The notes beneath the pieces were generated by a model. The model did not search any database. It saw only the letters and a list, made by a program, of their open reading frames with translations, and was not told the origin of the DNA. Made by a program: the position numbers and the translations under genes. Shown in pieces: positions 17,138-25,761 of a stretch of 64,000 bases of DNA. The stretch is from Chryseobacterium vaccae (lineage in GTDB: Bacteria; Bacteroidota; Bacteroidia; Flavobacteriales; Weeksellaceae): assembly GCF_009602705.1 (NCBI RefSeq), contig NZ_VSWH01000001.1, positions 2,976,001-3,040,000 on the forward strand. The letters are read 5' to 3'. Position 1 is the first letter of the stretch. Each line of letters opens with the position of its first letter.

Positions 17138-17518
17138 ATGCAGACGCTACTTACAGACTTTTATACTTTAGAATCCTATGAAAAAGGGGAAAACGGAAGT
17201 TTTACAGCCCATATCAGCCTGCACAAGGAACATGATATTTTCAAAGGGCATTTTCCGGGAAATCCGGTGACTCCGGGAGTCTGTATGATGCAGATCGTAA
17301 AGGAACTGGCTGAAAAATTCACCGGCTCAGAATTATTTTTAAAAACGGCGTCGAATGTAAAGTTCATGGCAATTATCAATCCTTTTGAGACACCGGATCT
17401 GAAGCTGCAGCTGGATATTACCGAAGACGAAACAGATGTTAAAGTAAAAAACATCACCTCTTTTGGCGAGACTATTGCATTAAAAATGACGGTAAGCTAT
17501 AAAAAATTAATGTCATGA
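17138..17518 (+). CDS. Hotdog-fold 3-hydroxyacyl-ACP dehydratase-like protein
   Basis: This 126-residue protein matches FabZ/ApeP-like dehydratases. It has FKGHFPGNPVTPGV at about 35-48, with catalytic His38. The acidic partner expected in FabZ (VLxxE) falls on Gln52 in PGVCMMQIV, so the canonical Glu is missing. It is also shorter than FabZ (about 150). It should dehydrate 3-hydroxyacyl-ACPs during polyene formation, but the changed residue makes activity less certain. It shares an ATGA overlap with the next gene and follows the barrel gene closely. Confidence 0.87.
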   Translation: MQTLLTDFYTLESYEKGENGSFTAHISLHKEHDIFKGHFPGNPVTPGVCMMQIVKELAEKFTGSELFLKTASNVKFMAIINPFETPDLKLQLDITEDETDVKVKNITSFGETIALKMTVSYKKLMS

Positions 17519-17991
17519 AACTTATATTCTCTTTAATAACAGCCTTTATTCTATTCTTTCAGACTGATCTTGAAGCTTTAAGAAACAGCTATGCAAAGGC
17601 TAACTCATCCAACACCAATACAGAATCATTCATCAACCTGGCAGAGAAGCAGTCCGGTTCTGATGCGGTTACTTCCGGTTATAAAGCTGCTGCTCAGATT
17701 ATGGAAGCTAAAATTGCCAAAAAGAACAGGAAAGCACTCGTAAAAAACGGAGCAACCAGTCTTGAAAGCATTATCAAGAACAATCCGAATAATATTGAAC
17801 TCCGCCTGATCCGATTAAGCGTACAGGAAAATATTCCTAAAATTGTAGGCTACCGCGGCAGCATCAAAGATGATAAAGCTTTCCTTATCGACAATTACAG
17901 TAAGCAGAATACAACGCTTAAAAACTATGTTAAAAAGTTTGCCATGCAGTCCAAGTCTTTCTCAGATACTGAAAAAGCATCTTTAAAATAA
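17515..17991 (+). CDS. Small exported protein of unknown function
   Basis: This 158-residue protein has an N-terminal signal-like hydrophobic segment (residues 2-15, then QTDLEALR). The rest looks mostly helical and rich in Lys, Asn and Ser, with a repeat-like NNPNNIELRLIRL segment resembling one TPR-like helix pair. There is no catalytic motif. It overlaps the dehydratase gene by 4 bp and lies 4 bp before the glycosyltransferase gene. Conserved position in the operon suggests a periplasmic accessory role in pigment transfer, which is inference. Confidence 0.8.
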   Translation: MKLIFSLITAFILFFQTDLEALRNSYAKANSSNTNTESFINLAEKQSGSDAVTSGYKAAAQIMEAKIAKKNRKALVKNGATSLESIIKNNPNNIELRLIRLSVQENIPKIVGYRGSIKDDKAFLIDNYSKQNTTLKNYVKKFAMQSKSFSDTEKASLK

Positions 17992-17995
17992 AACC

Positions 17996-19168
17996 ATGAC
18001 CCTTCCTGAAGTACAGAATGTAATCTCCGAAAAAAAGATTTGCATTTTAATACCTACCTACAATAATGAAAAAACTCTGAAAAGAGTGATAGACGGTGTT
18101 TTAGATTACACTGAAAATATTATTGCGGTAAATGACGGCTCTACAGATGCTACACCTGATATTCTGGCCCAATATCCACATATTACGGTTATTACGCTGG
18201 CAGAGAACCAGGGAAAAGGAAATGGTCTGAAAACCGGCTTTAGAAAAGCTAAAGAACTCGGCTATCATTATGCCATAACGATTGATTCAGATGGACAGCA
18301 TTATCCGGATGATATTCCTGTTTTTGTAGAGACTCTTCTTCAGGAAAAAGAGGATGTTCTCCTGATCGGGAACCGTAATATGTCTCAGGATGGAATTCCG
18401 AAAAAAAGCAGTTTTGGGAACCGTTTTTCCAATTTCTGGTTCTGGTTCGAAACCGGAATCAAGCTGGAAGATACCCAATCCGGGTACAGATTATATCCCC
18501 TTCTTAAAATTCCGAAGAAATATTTCACCCCAAAATTTGAATTTGAGATCGAAATTATTGTAAGGACTGCCTGGAGGCATGTTCCGGTAAAGAACGTTCC
18601 GATAAAAGTATTATATGATCCGGCAGAGAGGGTTTCCCACTTCAGGCCGCTCAAAGATTTTACACGAATCAGCATCCTGAACACCATCCTGGTAATCATT
18701 ACCCTTTTTTATATTATTCCGAGAAACTTCGTGAATAACTTCAAAAAAAAAAGTTTTAAAAGATTCATAAAAGAAGATGTTCTGGAAAGCGACGGAAGCA
18801 ACCGTATCAAGGCTTTTTCCATTGCGTTGGGGGTCTTCATAGGGCTTTCTCCTTTCTGGGGATTTCAAACCCTTCTGGTGATCAGCCTATCTGTTCTTTT
18901 TAAACTGAATAAAGTACTGGCATTTGTGTCTTCCAATGTAAGTCTGCCCCCTTTTATTCCTTTTATCATAGCAGCTTCTCTTTTTTTAGGAGCTCCGTTT
19001 GTGCAGGGTGACAGTAATATCCTGGGCCAGGACCTCAATTTCGAACTGGTAAAAAATAATCTGCTGCAATATGTTATCGGAAGTTTTATCCTGAGTACAG
19101 CTTTATCTTCTATTTCTGGAATTGCCGTTTTTCTTTTCCTGAATAAACTCAATCCTGAGAATGATTAG
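17996..19168 (+). CDS. Family 2 glycosyltransferase fused to a DUF2062 membrane domain
   Basis: The N-terminal 240 residues are a GT-A glycosyltransferase: ILIPTYNNEKT at about 16-26, NDGSTD at 46-51, and the metal-binding DSDGQH near 98-103. Residues about 225-250 form one membrane helix. Residues about 265-385 are a DUF2062 domain with several membrane helices and the GVFIGLSPFWGFQT motif. Such GT2-DUF2062 fusions occur in Bacteroidota aryl-polyene clusters. Polyprenyl-phosphate transferases use a similar GT2 domain. The acceptor is unknown. It is the last gene of the plus-strand operon; a convergent terminator follows. Confidence 0.9.
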   Translation: MTLPEVQNVISEKKICILIPTYNNEKTLKRVIDGVLDYTENIIAVNDGSTDATPDILAQYPHITVITLAENQGKGNGLKTGFRKAKELGYHYAITIDSDGQHYPDDIPVFVETLLQEKEDVLLIGNRNMSQDGIPKKSSFGNRFSNFWFWFETGIKLEDTQSGYRLYPLLKIPKKYFTPKFEFEIEIIVRTAWRHVPVKNVPIKVLYDPAERVSHFRPLKDFTRISILNTILVIITLFYIIPRNFVNNFKKKSFKRFIKEDVLESDGSNRIKAFSIALGVFIGLSPFWGFQTLLVISLSVLFKLNKVLAFVSSNVSLPPFIPFIIAASLFLGAPFVQGDSNILGQDLNFELVKNNLLQYVIGSFILSTALSSISGIAVFLFLNKLNPEND

Positions 19169-19253
19169 GAGGGAATTTACTTTTCTAGAATCGAAATTGT
19201 CCATTATACAATGTTTGTTTTTTTATCGCAAAGGGTTTCATTCTATACCGCTT

Positions 19254-19293
19254 AATCAACTCCGTTGATTCGATGAAGCGGGCATTTTAACCA
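19254..19293. repeat. Degenerate intergenic repeat, copy A
   Basis: A 40-bp stretch agreeing at about 32 positions with 49159-49198. Both share TCGATGAAGC and TTAACCA. This copy also contains the perfect small palindrome AATCAAC-tcc-GTTGATT. Confidence 0.55.
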
Positions 19294-19392
19294 TCCACTT
19301 AGTCAGTGACGAATTTGCTTTTTTAAAAATCAATAGCATAATTATGTGAAAATCTTCTTGCCACTAATAAATAATTCGTGCATTAGTGGCAG

Positions 19393-19440
19393 AAAAAAAT
19401 AACCTCATTAAGTCAATAAATTAAGCTTAATGAGGTTATT
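19393..19440 (-). terminator. Intrinsic terminator of the alpha/beta hydrolase operon
   Basis: A perfect 15-bp inverted repeat has arms at 19398-19412 and 19426-19440 with a 13-nt loop. On the minus strand it is followed by a run of seven T (19393-19399), the form of an intrinsic terminator. It lies about 105 bp past the stop of the minus-strand hydrolase. On the plus strand the T-tract is weak. Confidence 0.85.
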
Positions 19441-19544
19441 ATCGAAGACTTATAGGGCATTAATCTTCTATTTTCAATTGTGGATAACTTGTTAGTAACG
19501 TATTAGCAAGCTATCGATAACTTGTTAAAAAACTGATATTCAAT

Positions 19545-20798
19545 TTATTTTAAAATAAACTGTATAAGATCATTTAAAAATTCCTGATCCACATTTCCTT
19601 TAATTCCGTAGTCTTTTGGAGAAGGAGTTCCGGTACCTTTGATAAATATGTGGCTTAGGGACGGATACCATTTGAAAACAGCTGTTTTATCATTTTTAAG
19701 AGCATTTTTCCAAAGACTGAAATCTTTTTCCGTAACCTGATAGTCTCTGCCTCCCTGAGCAAAGAACATCGGTGATTGGATCGTCTTTACCTCATCAAGC
19801 GGTTTATAAGTCTGTAAATATTTCCAGTAAGCACCCGAAAGACCTAAGGGAAGTTCAGACGATGGTGTATCTGCAGTAAATTTCCCCGAATTCAAAAATG
19901 CTACCTGCTTTTTGATATTTTCCACTTCTGTCTGCGGCAGTCCGGCAGGATTTACTTTATGAATATACTCATACTGATCCAGGATCAGATCCTGCATAGG
20001 TCTTGCATTTCCTGCCATAAAAATATATTTTGAAGCTTTGGCTTTCCCGGCTATTCTCGGCATCAGATAAGCACCCAGACTATGTCCCAGAACAATAATC
20101 TGGTAATCTTTATAATCTGCGTTAGTTTTAAAATAGTTTACCACATTGACAGCATCATTAATAGTTTCATCCGCTGCTGTAGACTGTTCGCTGAAGGTTT
20201 CCGGATTAGAATTGGTACGCTTATCATAACGGTATGAAGCTATTCCATTTTTGAAAAGATCGTCAGCTATATCTTTAAAAGGCCTGTTATCTCCAATCGC
20301 TTCATCCCTATCCTGAGGCCCAGAGCCGTGAACAAAAACAACCAACTTCTTCTTTGAATTCTGTTCAGGCACCAGCAGTGTTCCTTTTAACTCAATATCT
20401 CCGCTTTTAATTTTCAAAGCGGTTTTATCATCCGCTTTATCAAAAATCTTATGAGGCACCAACAGGAAACCGATGATCTTGTTCTGCTCATTAAAGGTGA
20501 TCAGGATATCCAGTTTTGATTTTTCAAATTCTGAATAATAGTAGTATTTATCATTTTCCTGATTAACTTCCACAACATTTTTAAATGCTCCCAGATTACC
20601 TAAAATCTGATCTACAACACTTTTAAGGTCTGTTACAGGAATCTCTCCCGCTATGGAAGCATCAAAAGAGGCATGGGCCTTTTCTGTATTTTTATCCACC
20701 AGAAGGGTTTTAATAAAAGTATTTCCCAGATCTTTCCTCTCCTGGGCAAATGAGACTAATGATACTAAAATCAAAAATAAGATGAATGTTTTTTTCAT
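19545..20798 (-). CDS. Exported alpha/beta hydrolase with N-terminal DUF3887-like domain
   Basis: This 417-residue protein has a signal peptide to SFAQ (about residue 18). An N-terminal DUF3887-like domain (about 20-120) is followed by a serine hydrolase domain. Visible motifs are oxyanion FVHGSGPQDRDE, nucleophile elbow GHSLGAY, an acidic segment GGRDYQVT and the terminal SLSHIF with the catalytic His. The family contains esterases and peptidases of the periplasm. It sits at the 3' end of a minus-strand operon with DUF1648, C45 and CrtI-like genes. It may process pigment esters, but no substrate is shown. Confidence 0.9.
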   Translation of the reverse strand: MKKTFILFLILVSLVSFAQERKDLGNTFIKTLLVDKNTEKAHASFDASIAGEIPVTDLKSVVDQILGNLGAFKNVVEVNQENDKYYYYSEFEKSKLDILITFNEQNKIIGFLLVPHKIFDKADDKTALKIKSGDIELKGTLLVPEQNSKKKLVVFVHGSGPQDRDEAIGDNRPFKDIADDLFKNGIASYRYDKRTNSNPETFSEQSTAADETINDAVNVVNYFKTNADYKDYQIIVLGHSLGAYLMPRIAGKAKASKYIFMAGNARPMQDLILDQYEYIHKVNPAGLPQTEVENIKKQVAFLNSGKFTADTPSSELPLGLSGAYWKYLQTYKPLDEVKTIQSPMFFAQGGRDYQVTEKDFSLWKNALKNDKTAVFKWYPSLSHIFIKGTGTPSPKDYGIKGNVDQEFLNDLIQFILK

Positions 20799-20804
20799 GG
20801 TAAT

Positions 20805-21170
20805 TTATTTATAAACGACATCCGAAAATGATAACGGACTCATCACAATGGTAACAAATATTGCGATAATAACCAGAACGATCTGTATTGTATTATGGGT
20901 TTTCTGCAGATCCTCTTCTTTAACCTCGAAAGAATACTTGATCTTTTCCGGATTTCTGATAATTCGCCAGATAAATACAAGAATAGCCAGATTCAGCAGA
21001 ATGGGAGCAAAAAGAAACAGCTTACTTCCAAAACCGTCATTCTTTCCTCCGTATCCATGAATCGGGATAATATCCGGAACAGAAGTGTATATAGTGAACA
21101 GATACACCGTGTAACAAATAATGATCACAAAAGGGATGCAAAAGAGAAGCTTGATATTTTTAGAGATCAT
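20805..21170 (-). CDS. DUF1648 membrane protein
   Basis: This 121-residue protein has three membrane helices at about residues 8-28, 50-68 and 92-112. Between the first two lies DIIPIHGYGGKNDGFGSK, the conserved DUF1648 loop (P-x-H-x-x-G). Its start overlaps the stop of the C45 gene by 4 bp and it ends 6 bp before the hydrolase start, so all are in one operon. Function unknown; the domain also appears in SdpI-like immunity proteins, but nothing here indicates immunity. Confidence 0.85.
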   Translation of the reverse strand: MISKNIKLLFCIPFVIIICYTVYLFTIYTSVPDIIPIHGYGGKNDGFGSKLFLFAPILLNLAILVFIWRIIRNPEKIKYSFEVKEEDLQKTHNTIQIVLVIIAIFVTIVMSPLSFSDVVYK

Positions 21171-22849
21171 TTTAATTTTTTTAGCGTTTTCTTCAGGTAT
21201 TTTTCTACATTTTTCCGGTCCGGAACTGTAGTAATTTCTTTGGTAAGGGCTGTTTCAAAGGCAGTTTTAGCTTTTGAATATTCTTTTTTATTGAAGTAAT
21301 ATTTTCCTGACTGATAATATACAAGCCAAAAATCGGGATTCAGAGATTCATAGTAAGGGATGAAATCTTCTGTAAGCACTATATCTTCAATGTCGGCAGC
21401 ATTATTAACCTCGGTACTCATCAATTTATACTGTTCATATTTTTCAAAGTCTTCAGAATCTGCAAACGGATCTCTGGCGATGTTTAGTCCGGTTCTTGCT
21501 TTCAGGCTTTCCGCAGTATTTTTGTCTGAAAAGATCTCATTAAGATCATAGCAGACAAATTCTCCCAGCTGATAAGGATTTGAAGAAACCCACACCAGTT
21601 TTTTCTCCGGCGAAAAGATCACGGCATGATGAGCGAGCAGCTGGTTAAGCGCTTTTTCGTTTCCATAGCCTATTTTCTCATGCTTCAATCCGGAACGGTC
21701 TCTTAAAATAGCCGCCATTTTTTCAGGGTTCAGCTTTTTATTTTCCTGCAACAATTCCTGCAATTTTTCATAGCGGTACTCGGAATGACTTTCCGCAATA
21801 TGTTTCTGATTCCTCTTATCTTCTCTATAAGCATCAGACTGGAAGTGGTTGGTACAAATAAGCTGGCTTGTATTCTGTACTTTATACACACCGAAATTTT
21901 TCGGTGAAACTTCAATAATCACTGCATTCTTATCATGAGCACTACCTACCAAAATAGATTCGGATACAAATACTTTTCTTTTTTTAGCGATGGCAATAGC
22001 TTCATCAATATTTTTTGCATACTGAAGAATTTCTCTTGTCACAAAGGAAATCGGAGTTTTAGCGGTCAGCGGAATTTTAGATTTTCCGGCATTGATCGTC
22101 ACGGTAATGCCTTCTTTGTTCATCCCGGAAACAACCCCCGTCATTCCCGGCCAGCTTACAGATATGTAGGGAATTCCGTTTTCAGGCTCTACAAATTCTA
22201 TCAGCTTATTTTTAGCAAAATCTTCTCCAACATAGAAATCAAAATTCCTTCCGATGAGAAGGTCTCCGTCTTCTGTATTTTCATTCCATACAGCAAGCGA
22301 AGAACAGCCAACCATAGCAAGATCCTGCAAGGCATGGCCAATGTCATGGGCTCCGTGAAGATAGAGGCTTCTCAGGTATTTTGGAGCAATAAAATTGTAT
22401 TTATCAGATGAATATTGAGATAAACCGTATAGTTCTGCCTGGTAATCTTCTCTTACATTGAGGTACATCTTCCGGTTGTACCATTTAAGAAATCCACGCA
22501 GCAGTTTCTGCTTAAATTTTGACGGTACAAATCCCTCCACTTTGGAAAAGAAGATCTCTTCCTGATGCTGCATCAGGTTCTGGGTAAGGGCACCGTTGTT
22601 ATATCCAAGCTGCAGAGGATTGCCTTTGATATACAATTCCCACAGCTGCTGTTTGTTTTTTGTTAAATAATTCCTGTTGAAGCTGAATGTTGAATCATTA
22701 ATCTTTTTAACATTCGGAGTTTCCAACTTATATTGACTGATCTCCGGAATATGACGGACAGATTTTGAAACCCCGCAGGAAGCGAGCATAAAAAGAAGGA
22801 TAAAATAAGCTCTCCTGCTTCCGGAAAACAGCCTGTTATAGTTTTTCAT
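21167..22849 (-). CDS. C45-family acyltransferase/hydrolase lipoprotein with C-terminal TPR-like tail
   Basis: This 560-residue protein has a lipoprotein signal with LASC (Cys25). The core shows the N-terminal-nucleophile fold of acyl-CoA:6-aminopenicillanate acyltransferases: VGCSSLAVW with Cys182, then GRNFDFY and WPGMTGVVSGMNKEG. In this family the Cys is exposed by self-cleavage, which would separate a propeptide of about 155 residues from the lipid anchor. The last 80 residues resemble one TPR unit (YYFNKKEYSKAKTAFETAL). It overlaps the CrtI-like gene by 14 bp. A periplasmic acyl transfer or hydrolysis step on the pigment is a reasonable guess. Confidence 0.87.
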   Translation of the reverse strand: MKNYNRLFSGSRRAYFILLFMLASCGVSKSVRHIPEISQYKLETPNVKKINDSTFSFNRNYLTKNKQQLWELYIKGNPLQLGYNNGALTQNLMQHQEEIFFSKVEGFVPSKFKQKLLRGFLKWYNRKMYLNVREDYQAELYGLSQYSSDKYNFIAPKYLRSLYLHGAHDIGHALQDLAMVGCSSLAVWNENTEDGDLLIGRNFDFYVGEDFAKNKLIEFVEPENGIPYISVSWPGMTGVVSGMNKEGITVTINAGKSKIPLTAKTPISFVTREILQYAKNIDEAIAIAKKRKVFVSESILVGSAHDKNAVIIEVSPKNFGVYKVQNTSQLICTNHFQSDAYREDKRNQKHIAESHSEYRYEKLQELLQENKKLNPEKMAAILRDRSGLKHEKIGYGNEKALNQLLAHHAVIFSPEKKLVWVSSNPYQLGEFVCYDLNEIFSDKNTAESLKARTGLNIARDPFADSEDFEKYEQYKLMSTEVNNAADIEDIVLTEDFIPYYESLNPDFWLVYYQSGKYYFNKKEYSKAKTAFETALTKEITTVPDRKNVEKYLKKTLKKLK

Positions 22850-24371
22850 TATTCTTGATCATTTGGGTCAGGCGGGCATCAATATGTTCTTTTCCTAAGA
22901 TTTCCGCACAGGTATTAAAAGCGCCTATCGTTACCCCGAGAATTCCGTGCATATTCACAGACTGTCCGGTAAGAAACAGGTTATCAATCTTCGTTCTTGG
23001 TGAAACCATTGTCTTTAAAGGGTTATCCGAACTCTTCATATATCCATACATATTTCCCTCTAAACTGCCGATATAATCCCGGTAAGAAAGCGGTGATGAA
23101 GTATAAACACTTTTAATAGAATTTCTTAGTCCCGGAATTTTCTTTTCCAGAGCTTCAATCATTCTTTCCGCTTTTTCCAGCTTGAATTTTTCATAAGCCG
23201 CCCCCCGTTCGTGTTCCTCTGCAACAGTATTGACTGTTGTCTCCCAGATTCTCACTTCTTCGAAATCCATATAGGAAATGGCCGTGAGGCTTTCTGCATA
23301 TTCCGGATGATGCTTGGACGGAGTGGAAGAAAGCATATAGGTTACGGGCCAATTTTCCTTGGTATACTGATAAGCATTCCACACCTGTTCTTCCGATTGA
23401 TAGTGGTACAGGTTATAATTGAAGTTCGGAACTGAATGTGGTTTCAAAACCAGATAGACACTGAAGCATGAAGAAACGGGTTTCCAGCTTAGTACTCTGT
23501 TCAAAAAAGACTTTTTCAGCCTTTCCTCTCCGATGAGTTTTATTGCTGAACGGATTTCTATATTGGAAATAAATTTTTTCGCTGTATATTCTTTTCCGTC
23601 ACTGGTTTTTACGGAAGTTAAAACATCATTTTCATTAAAAATGAATTCAGAAACCTCGGAATGTTTATGAACTTCTGCTCCATATTGCCGAAGCTTCCTG
23701 ATGAGCAGTTTTGAAATCTGGCTTCCTCCTTTTACGCATTTGTATGCGCTCTGAATATAAGAGTTTACAGTTAGTGCGTGTACATAGAACGGTATATTTT
23801 CAGAATCTCCGGCGTATAGAAAATTAGATCCCAGCAATACAGCCTGTAGCTTTTTATTCTGGGTAACGGATTCTATAAATCTTTTGGTGTTGAGATGCAG
23901 GATCTCTTCATTATAATTATCTTTTCCTACGACATGATATCTTGGAAACTGTCCGCAGACATACTGAATTTCTTCGCAGTAGTTTTCCAGGTTTTGCTTT
24001 TCTCCGGGAAAATAAGCGGTGAGCTGTTCAATGAAGTTTTCATATCCCTGTGCGTGAGGATATTCAATATTCTCATCTTCAAAACTTATTTTATCATAAC
24101 CGTCTTCATCCATTTGATGAAGTTCCAGCTCATCCATGATCTCAAGATAAGAGAAAAACTGATGGAGATTCTGTCCTTTTGAAAGCCCTCCCAGATAGTG
24201 AACTCCAGTATCAAAAATCAGCTTATCCCTTGAAAAGGTCTGCAGATTTCCGCCGTATTGGTTATTTTTCTCCAGAACGCATACTTTCAGGCCTTCTTTC
24301 GCCAAAATAAGAGCCGAAACAAGGCCTCCCAATCCGCTGCCGATCACAAGTATGTCGTATTCTTTTTTCAA
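22836..24371 (-). CDS. FAD-dependent CrtI/retinol saturase-like oxidoreductase
   Basis: This 511-residue flavoprotein opens with the dinucleotide-binding motif VIGSGLGGLVSA (residues 9-20) and an ExxxxxGG segment (EKNNQYGG). It ends with the FAD-contacting region typical of phytoene desaturases and all-trans-retinol 13,14-reductases (LFLTGQSVNMHGILG). The family oxidises, reduces or isomerises polyenes. In a polyene pigment cluster it could desaturate or isomerise the conjugated chain. It overlaps the C45 gene, indicating coupled expression. Family assignment is strong; the reaction direction is unknown. Confidence 0.9.
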   Translation of the reverse strand: MKKEYDILVIGSGLGGLVSALILAKEGLKVCVLEKNNQYGGNLQTFSRDKLIFDTGVHYLGGLSKGQNLHQFFSYLEIMDELELHQMDEDGYDKISFEDENIEYPHAQGYENFIEQLTAYFPGEKQNLENYCEEIQYVCGQFPRYHVVGKDNYNEEILHLNTKRFIESVTQNKKLQAVLLGSNFLYAGDSENIPFYVHALTVNSYIQSAYKCVKGGSQISKLLIRKLRQYGAEVHKHSEVSEFIFNENDVLTSVKTSDGKEYTAKKFISNIEIRSAIKLIGEERLKKSFLNRVLSWKPVSSCFSVYLVLKPHSVPNFNYNLYHYQSEEQVWNAYQYTKENWPVTYMLSSTPSKHHPEYAESLTAISYMDFEEVRIWETTVNTVAEEHERGAAYEKFKLEKAERMIEALEKKIPGLRNSIKSVYTSSPLSYRDYIGSLEGNMYGYMKSSDNPLKTMVSPRTKIDNLFLTGQSVNMHGILGVTIGAFNTCAEILGKEHIDARLTQMIKNNEKL

Positions 24372-24503
24372 AAGGAGAAAGTTGAGTGTTTTTAATTAAA
24401 AAATTCAGAAAATAAGGGATTTTAAATGCTTATTCTTTCTACAATCCTAATTTTCCAAATGATTTGAGTCTGTTATTTAGTTTTCGGGATAAAATTAGAA
24501 AAA

Positions 24504-25388
24504 TTAATCCATATCATCCCAAAAATCAAAATAATTGAACCACTGAAGCGGATATTTTTTAATCATCGATTCAAGATTCTGTACATAGGAATTAAGAAGT
24601 CCCTGAGAATCACGGTTTTTAATATTCTGAGCAACCCTGGCATATAAGTGATAATGAAGATTTTTTTCTTTCATCACATATACATAGACTACAGGTACCC
24701 CAAGGCGGGAAGCAATAAGGAAAGGACCTGCAGGAAATTTTGCACTTTTCCCCAGCAGATCTGCCTCCAGATATTTGGAACCTTCAAAATAGCGGTCTCC
24801 GGTAAAACAGATCAGTTCATTGTCTGATAAAGCTTTATTGATGTCGAAAATATGCGACATATCCTCTTTTACGTAAATGAATTTGATATTGCTCTTTTTT
24901 ACGGCTACTGTTTCAAGATATTCTTTAATAACGGTTACTTCCTGATCTGTGGTTACCAGGTTGATCTGGCAGTCAAAGTCAATATCGGCAAAGAAATGTT
25001 CTGCAATTTCAAAGTTTCCGATGTGGGCACTGATCAGGACTCCTCCTTTTTTCTGGGCGAGAAGGTTTCTCAGATTTTCAATCCCGTCAAATTCATAAGT
25101 ATATTTTTCCCGCAGTCCTGCAGAAATAGCTGTTTTATCGATCAAAACCTTTCCAAAGGTGAAATAACTTTTAAAAACTGAAATTTTGGCCTTCCAATAG
25201 CCGTAATTAAGTCTTTTTCGGAAATAATAAAAGATATAGCGGTTGCTTCGGTTCAGAAACAAAAAATAGTAGGAAGCAACAAAATAAAGAACAAAATAGG
25301 AACTCCTGATTCCGATATTTCTAATACACCAGACGAATATTTTGTATCCTGTTATGGTTCCTTTAGATTTACCTTTCCACTTGTTCAT
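24504..25388 (-). CDS. LpxL/HtrB-like lysophospholipid acyltransferase
   Basis: This 294-residue membrane-associated protein has one N-terminal hydrophobic segment (about 30-48). The acyltransferase HX4E motif is seen as HIGNFE at residues 122-127, followed by FTGDRYFEGSKY and the FPAGPFLIASR block of the LpxL family. Classical members acylate lipid A. A homologue is standard in aryl-polyene clusters and may use ACP-bound polyene as the acyl donor. It is shorter than LpxL (about 306) but complete. The ACP gene lies upstream, with a repeat element in between. Confidence 0.9.
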   Translation of the reverse strand: MNKWKGKSKGTITGYKIFVWCIRNIGIRSSYFVLYFVASYYFLFLNRSNRYIFYYFRKRLNYGYWKAKISVFKSYFTFGKVLIDKTAISAGLREKYTYEFDGIENLRNLLAQKKGGVLISAHIGNFEIAEHFFADIDFDCQINLVTTDQEVTVIKEYLETVAVKKSNIKFIYVKEDMSHIFDINKALSDNELICFTGDRYFEGSKYLEADLLGKSAKFPAGPFLIASRLGVPVVYVYVMKEKNLHYHLYARVAQNIKNRDSQGLLNSYVQNLESMIKKYPLQWFNYFDFWDDMD

Positions 25389-25399
25389 ATATATAATTT

Positions 25400-25470
25400 A
25401 CCAATGTAACAGTATACCAATGCAACAATATCTTTCATTGGTACACTGCTACATTATTACATTGGTACAT
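25400..25470. repeat. Intergenic stem-loop repeat, copy 3
   Basis: Palindrome in the gap between the acyltransferase and ACP genes. The left arm at about 25400-25421 pairs with 25437-25458 with only a few mismatches. A further ACATTGGTACA follows. Same family as copies at 11783, 12120 and 27000. Confidence 0.75.
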
Positions 25471-25500
25471 TTTTTAAAAGAATAAAGATTCAATCTATAA

Positions 25501-25755
25501 TTAGGCGTTTTTTTCTGCGATCTTATTTTCAATAGTTGTATAAAAATCGTCAAACGTGATCATTTTCTTAAAGTCTGCTTCTCCTAATTTCACCCCGAAA
25601 TTAGATTCAATGATTACCACCATATCTATATAATCCAGACTGTCTAAGCCCAGAGTGCTTTTAAGATTGGCATCATTGCTGATCTCATCACCATCCACTT
25701 CGAATTCGTTTACTAAGAAATCATTAACGATGGCAACAATTTTTTCCCTTTCCAT
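25501..25755 (-). CDS. Acyl carrier protein (second copy)
   Basis: This 84-residue acidic protein carries the phosphopantetheine site in LGLDSLDYID, the canonical DSL motif. It differs clearly from the ACP at 11857-12114, so it is not a recent duplicate. It lies 6 bp downstream of the KS gene on the same strand, and these two are probably translated from one message with FabG and the ammonia-lyase upstream. The likely role is carrier for starter loading or for chain extension by the adjacent KS. Confidence 0.93.
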   Translation of the reverse strand: MEREKIVAIVNDFLVNEFEVDGDEISNDANLKSTLGLDSLDYIDMVVIIESNFGVKLGEADFKKMITFDDFYTTIENKIAEKNA

Positions 25756-25761
25756 GTTTTT

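Larger units (their letters stand above)
19169..19544. other. Noncoding gap with a degenerate repeat and terminator
   Basis: No convincing ORF is seen in this 376-bp convergent gap. It holds a degenerate intergenic repeat at 19254-19293 related to one at 49159-49198, and a strong hairpin at 19393-19440. The rest is AT-rich sequence without recognisable signals. Confidence 0.6.
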
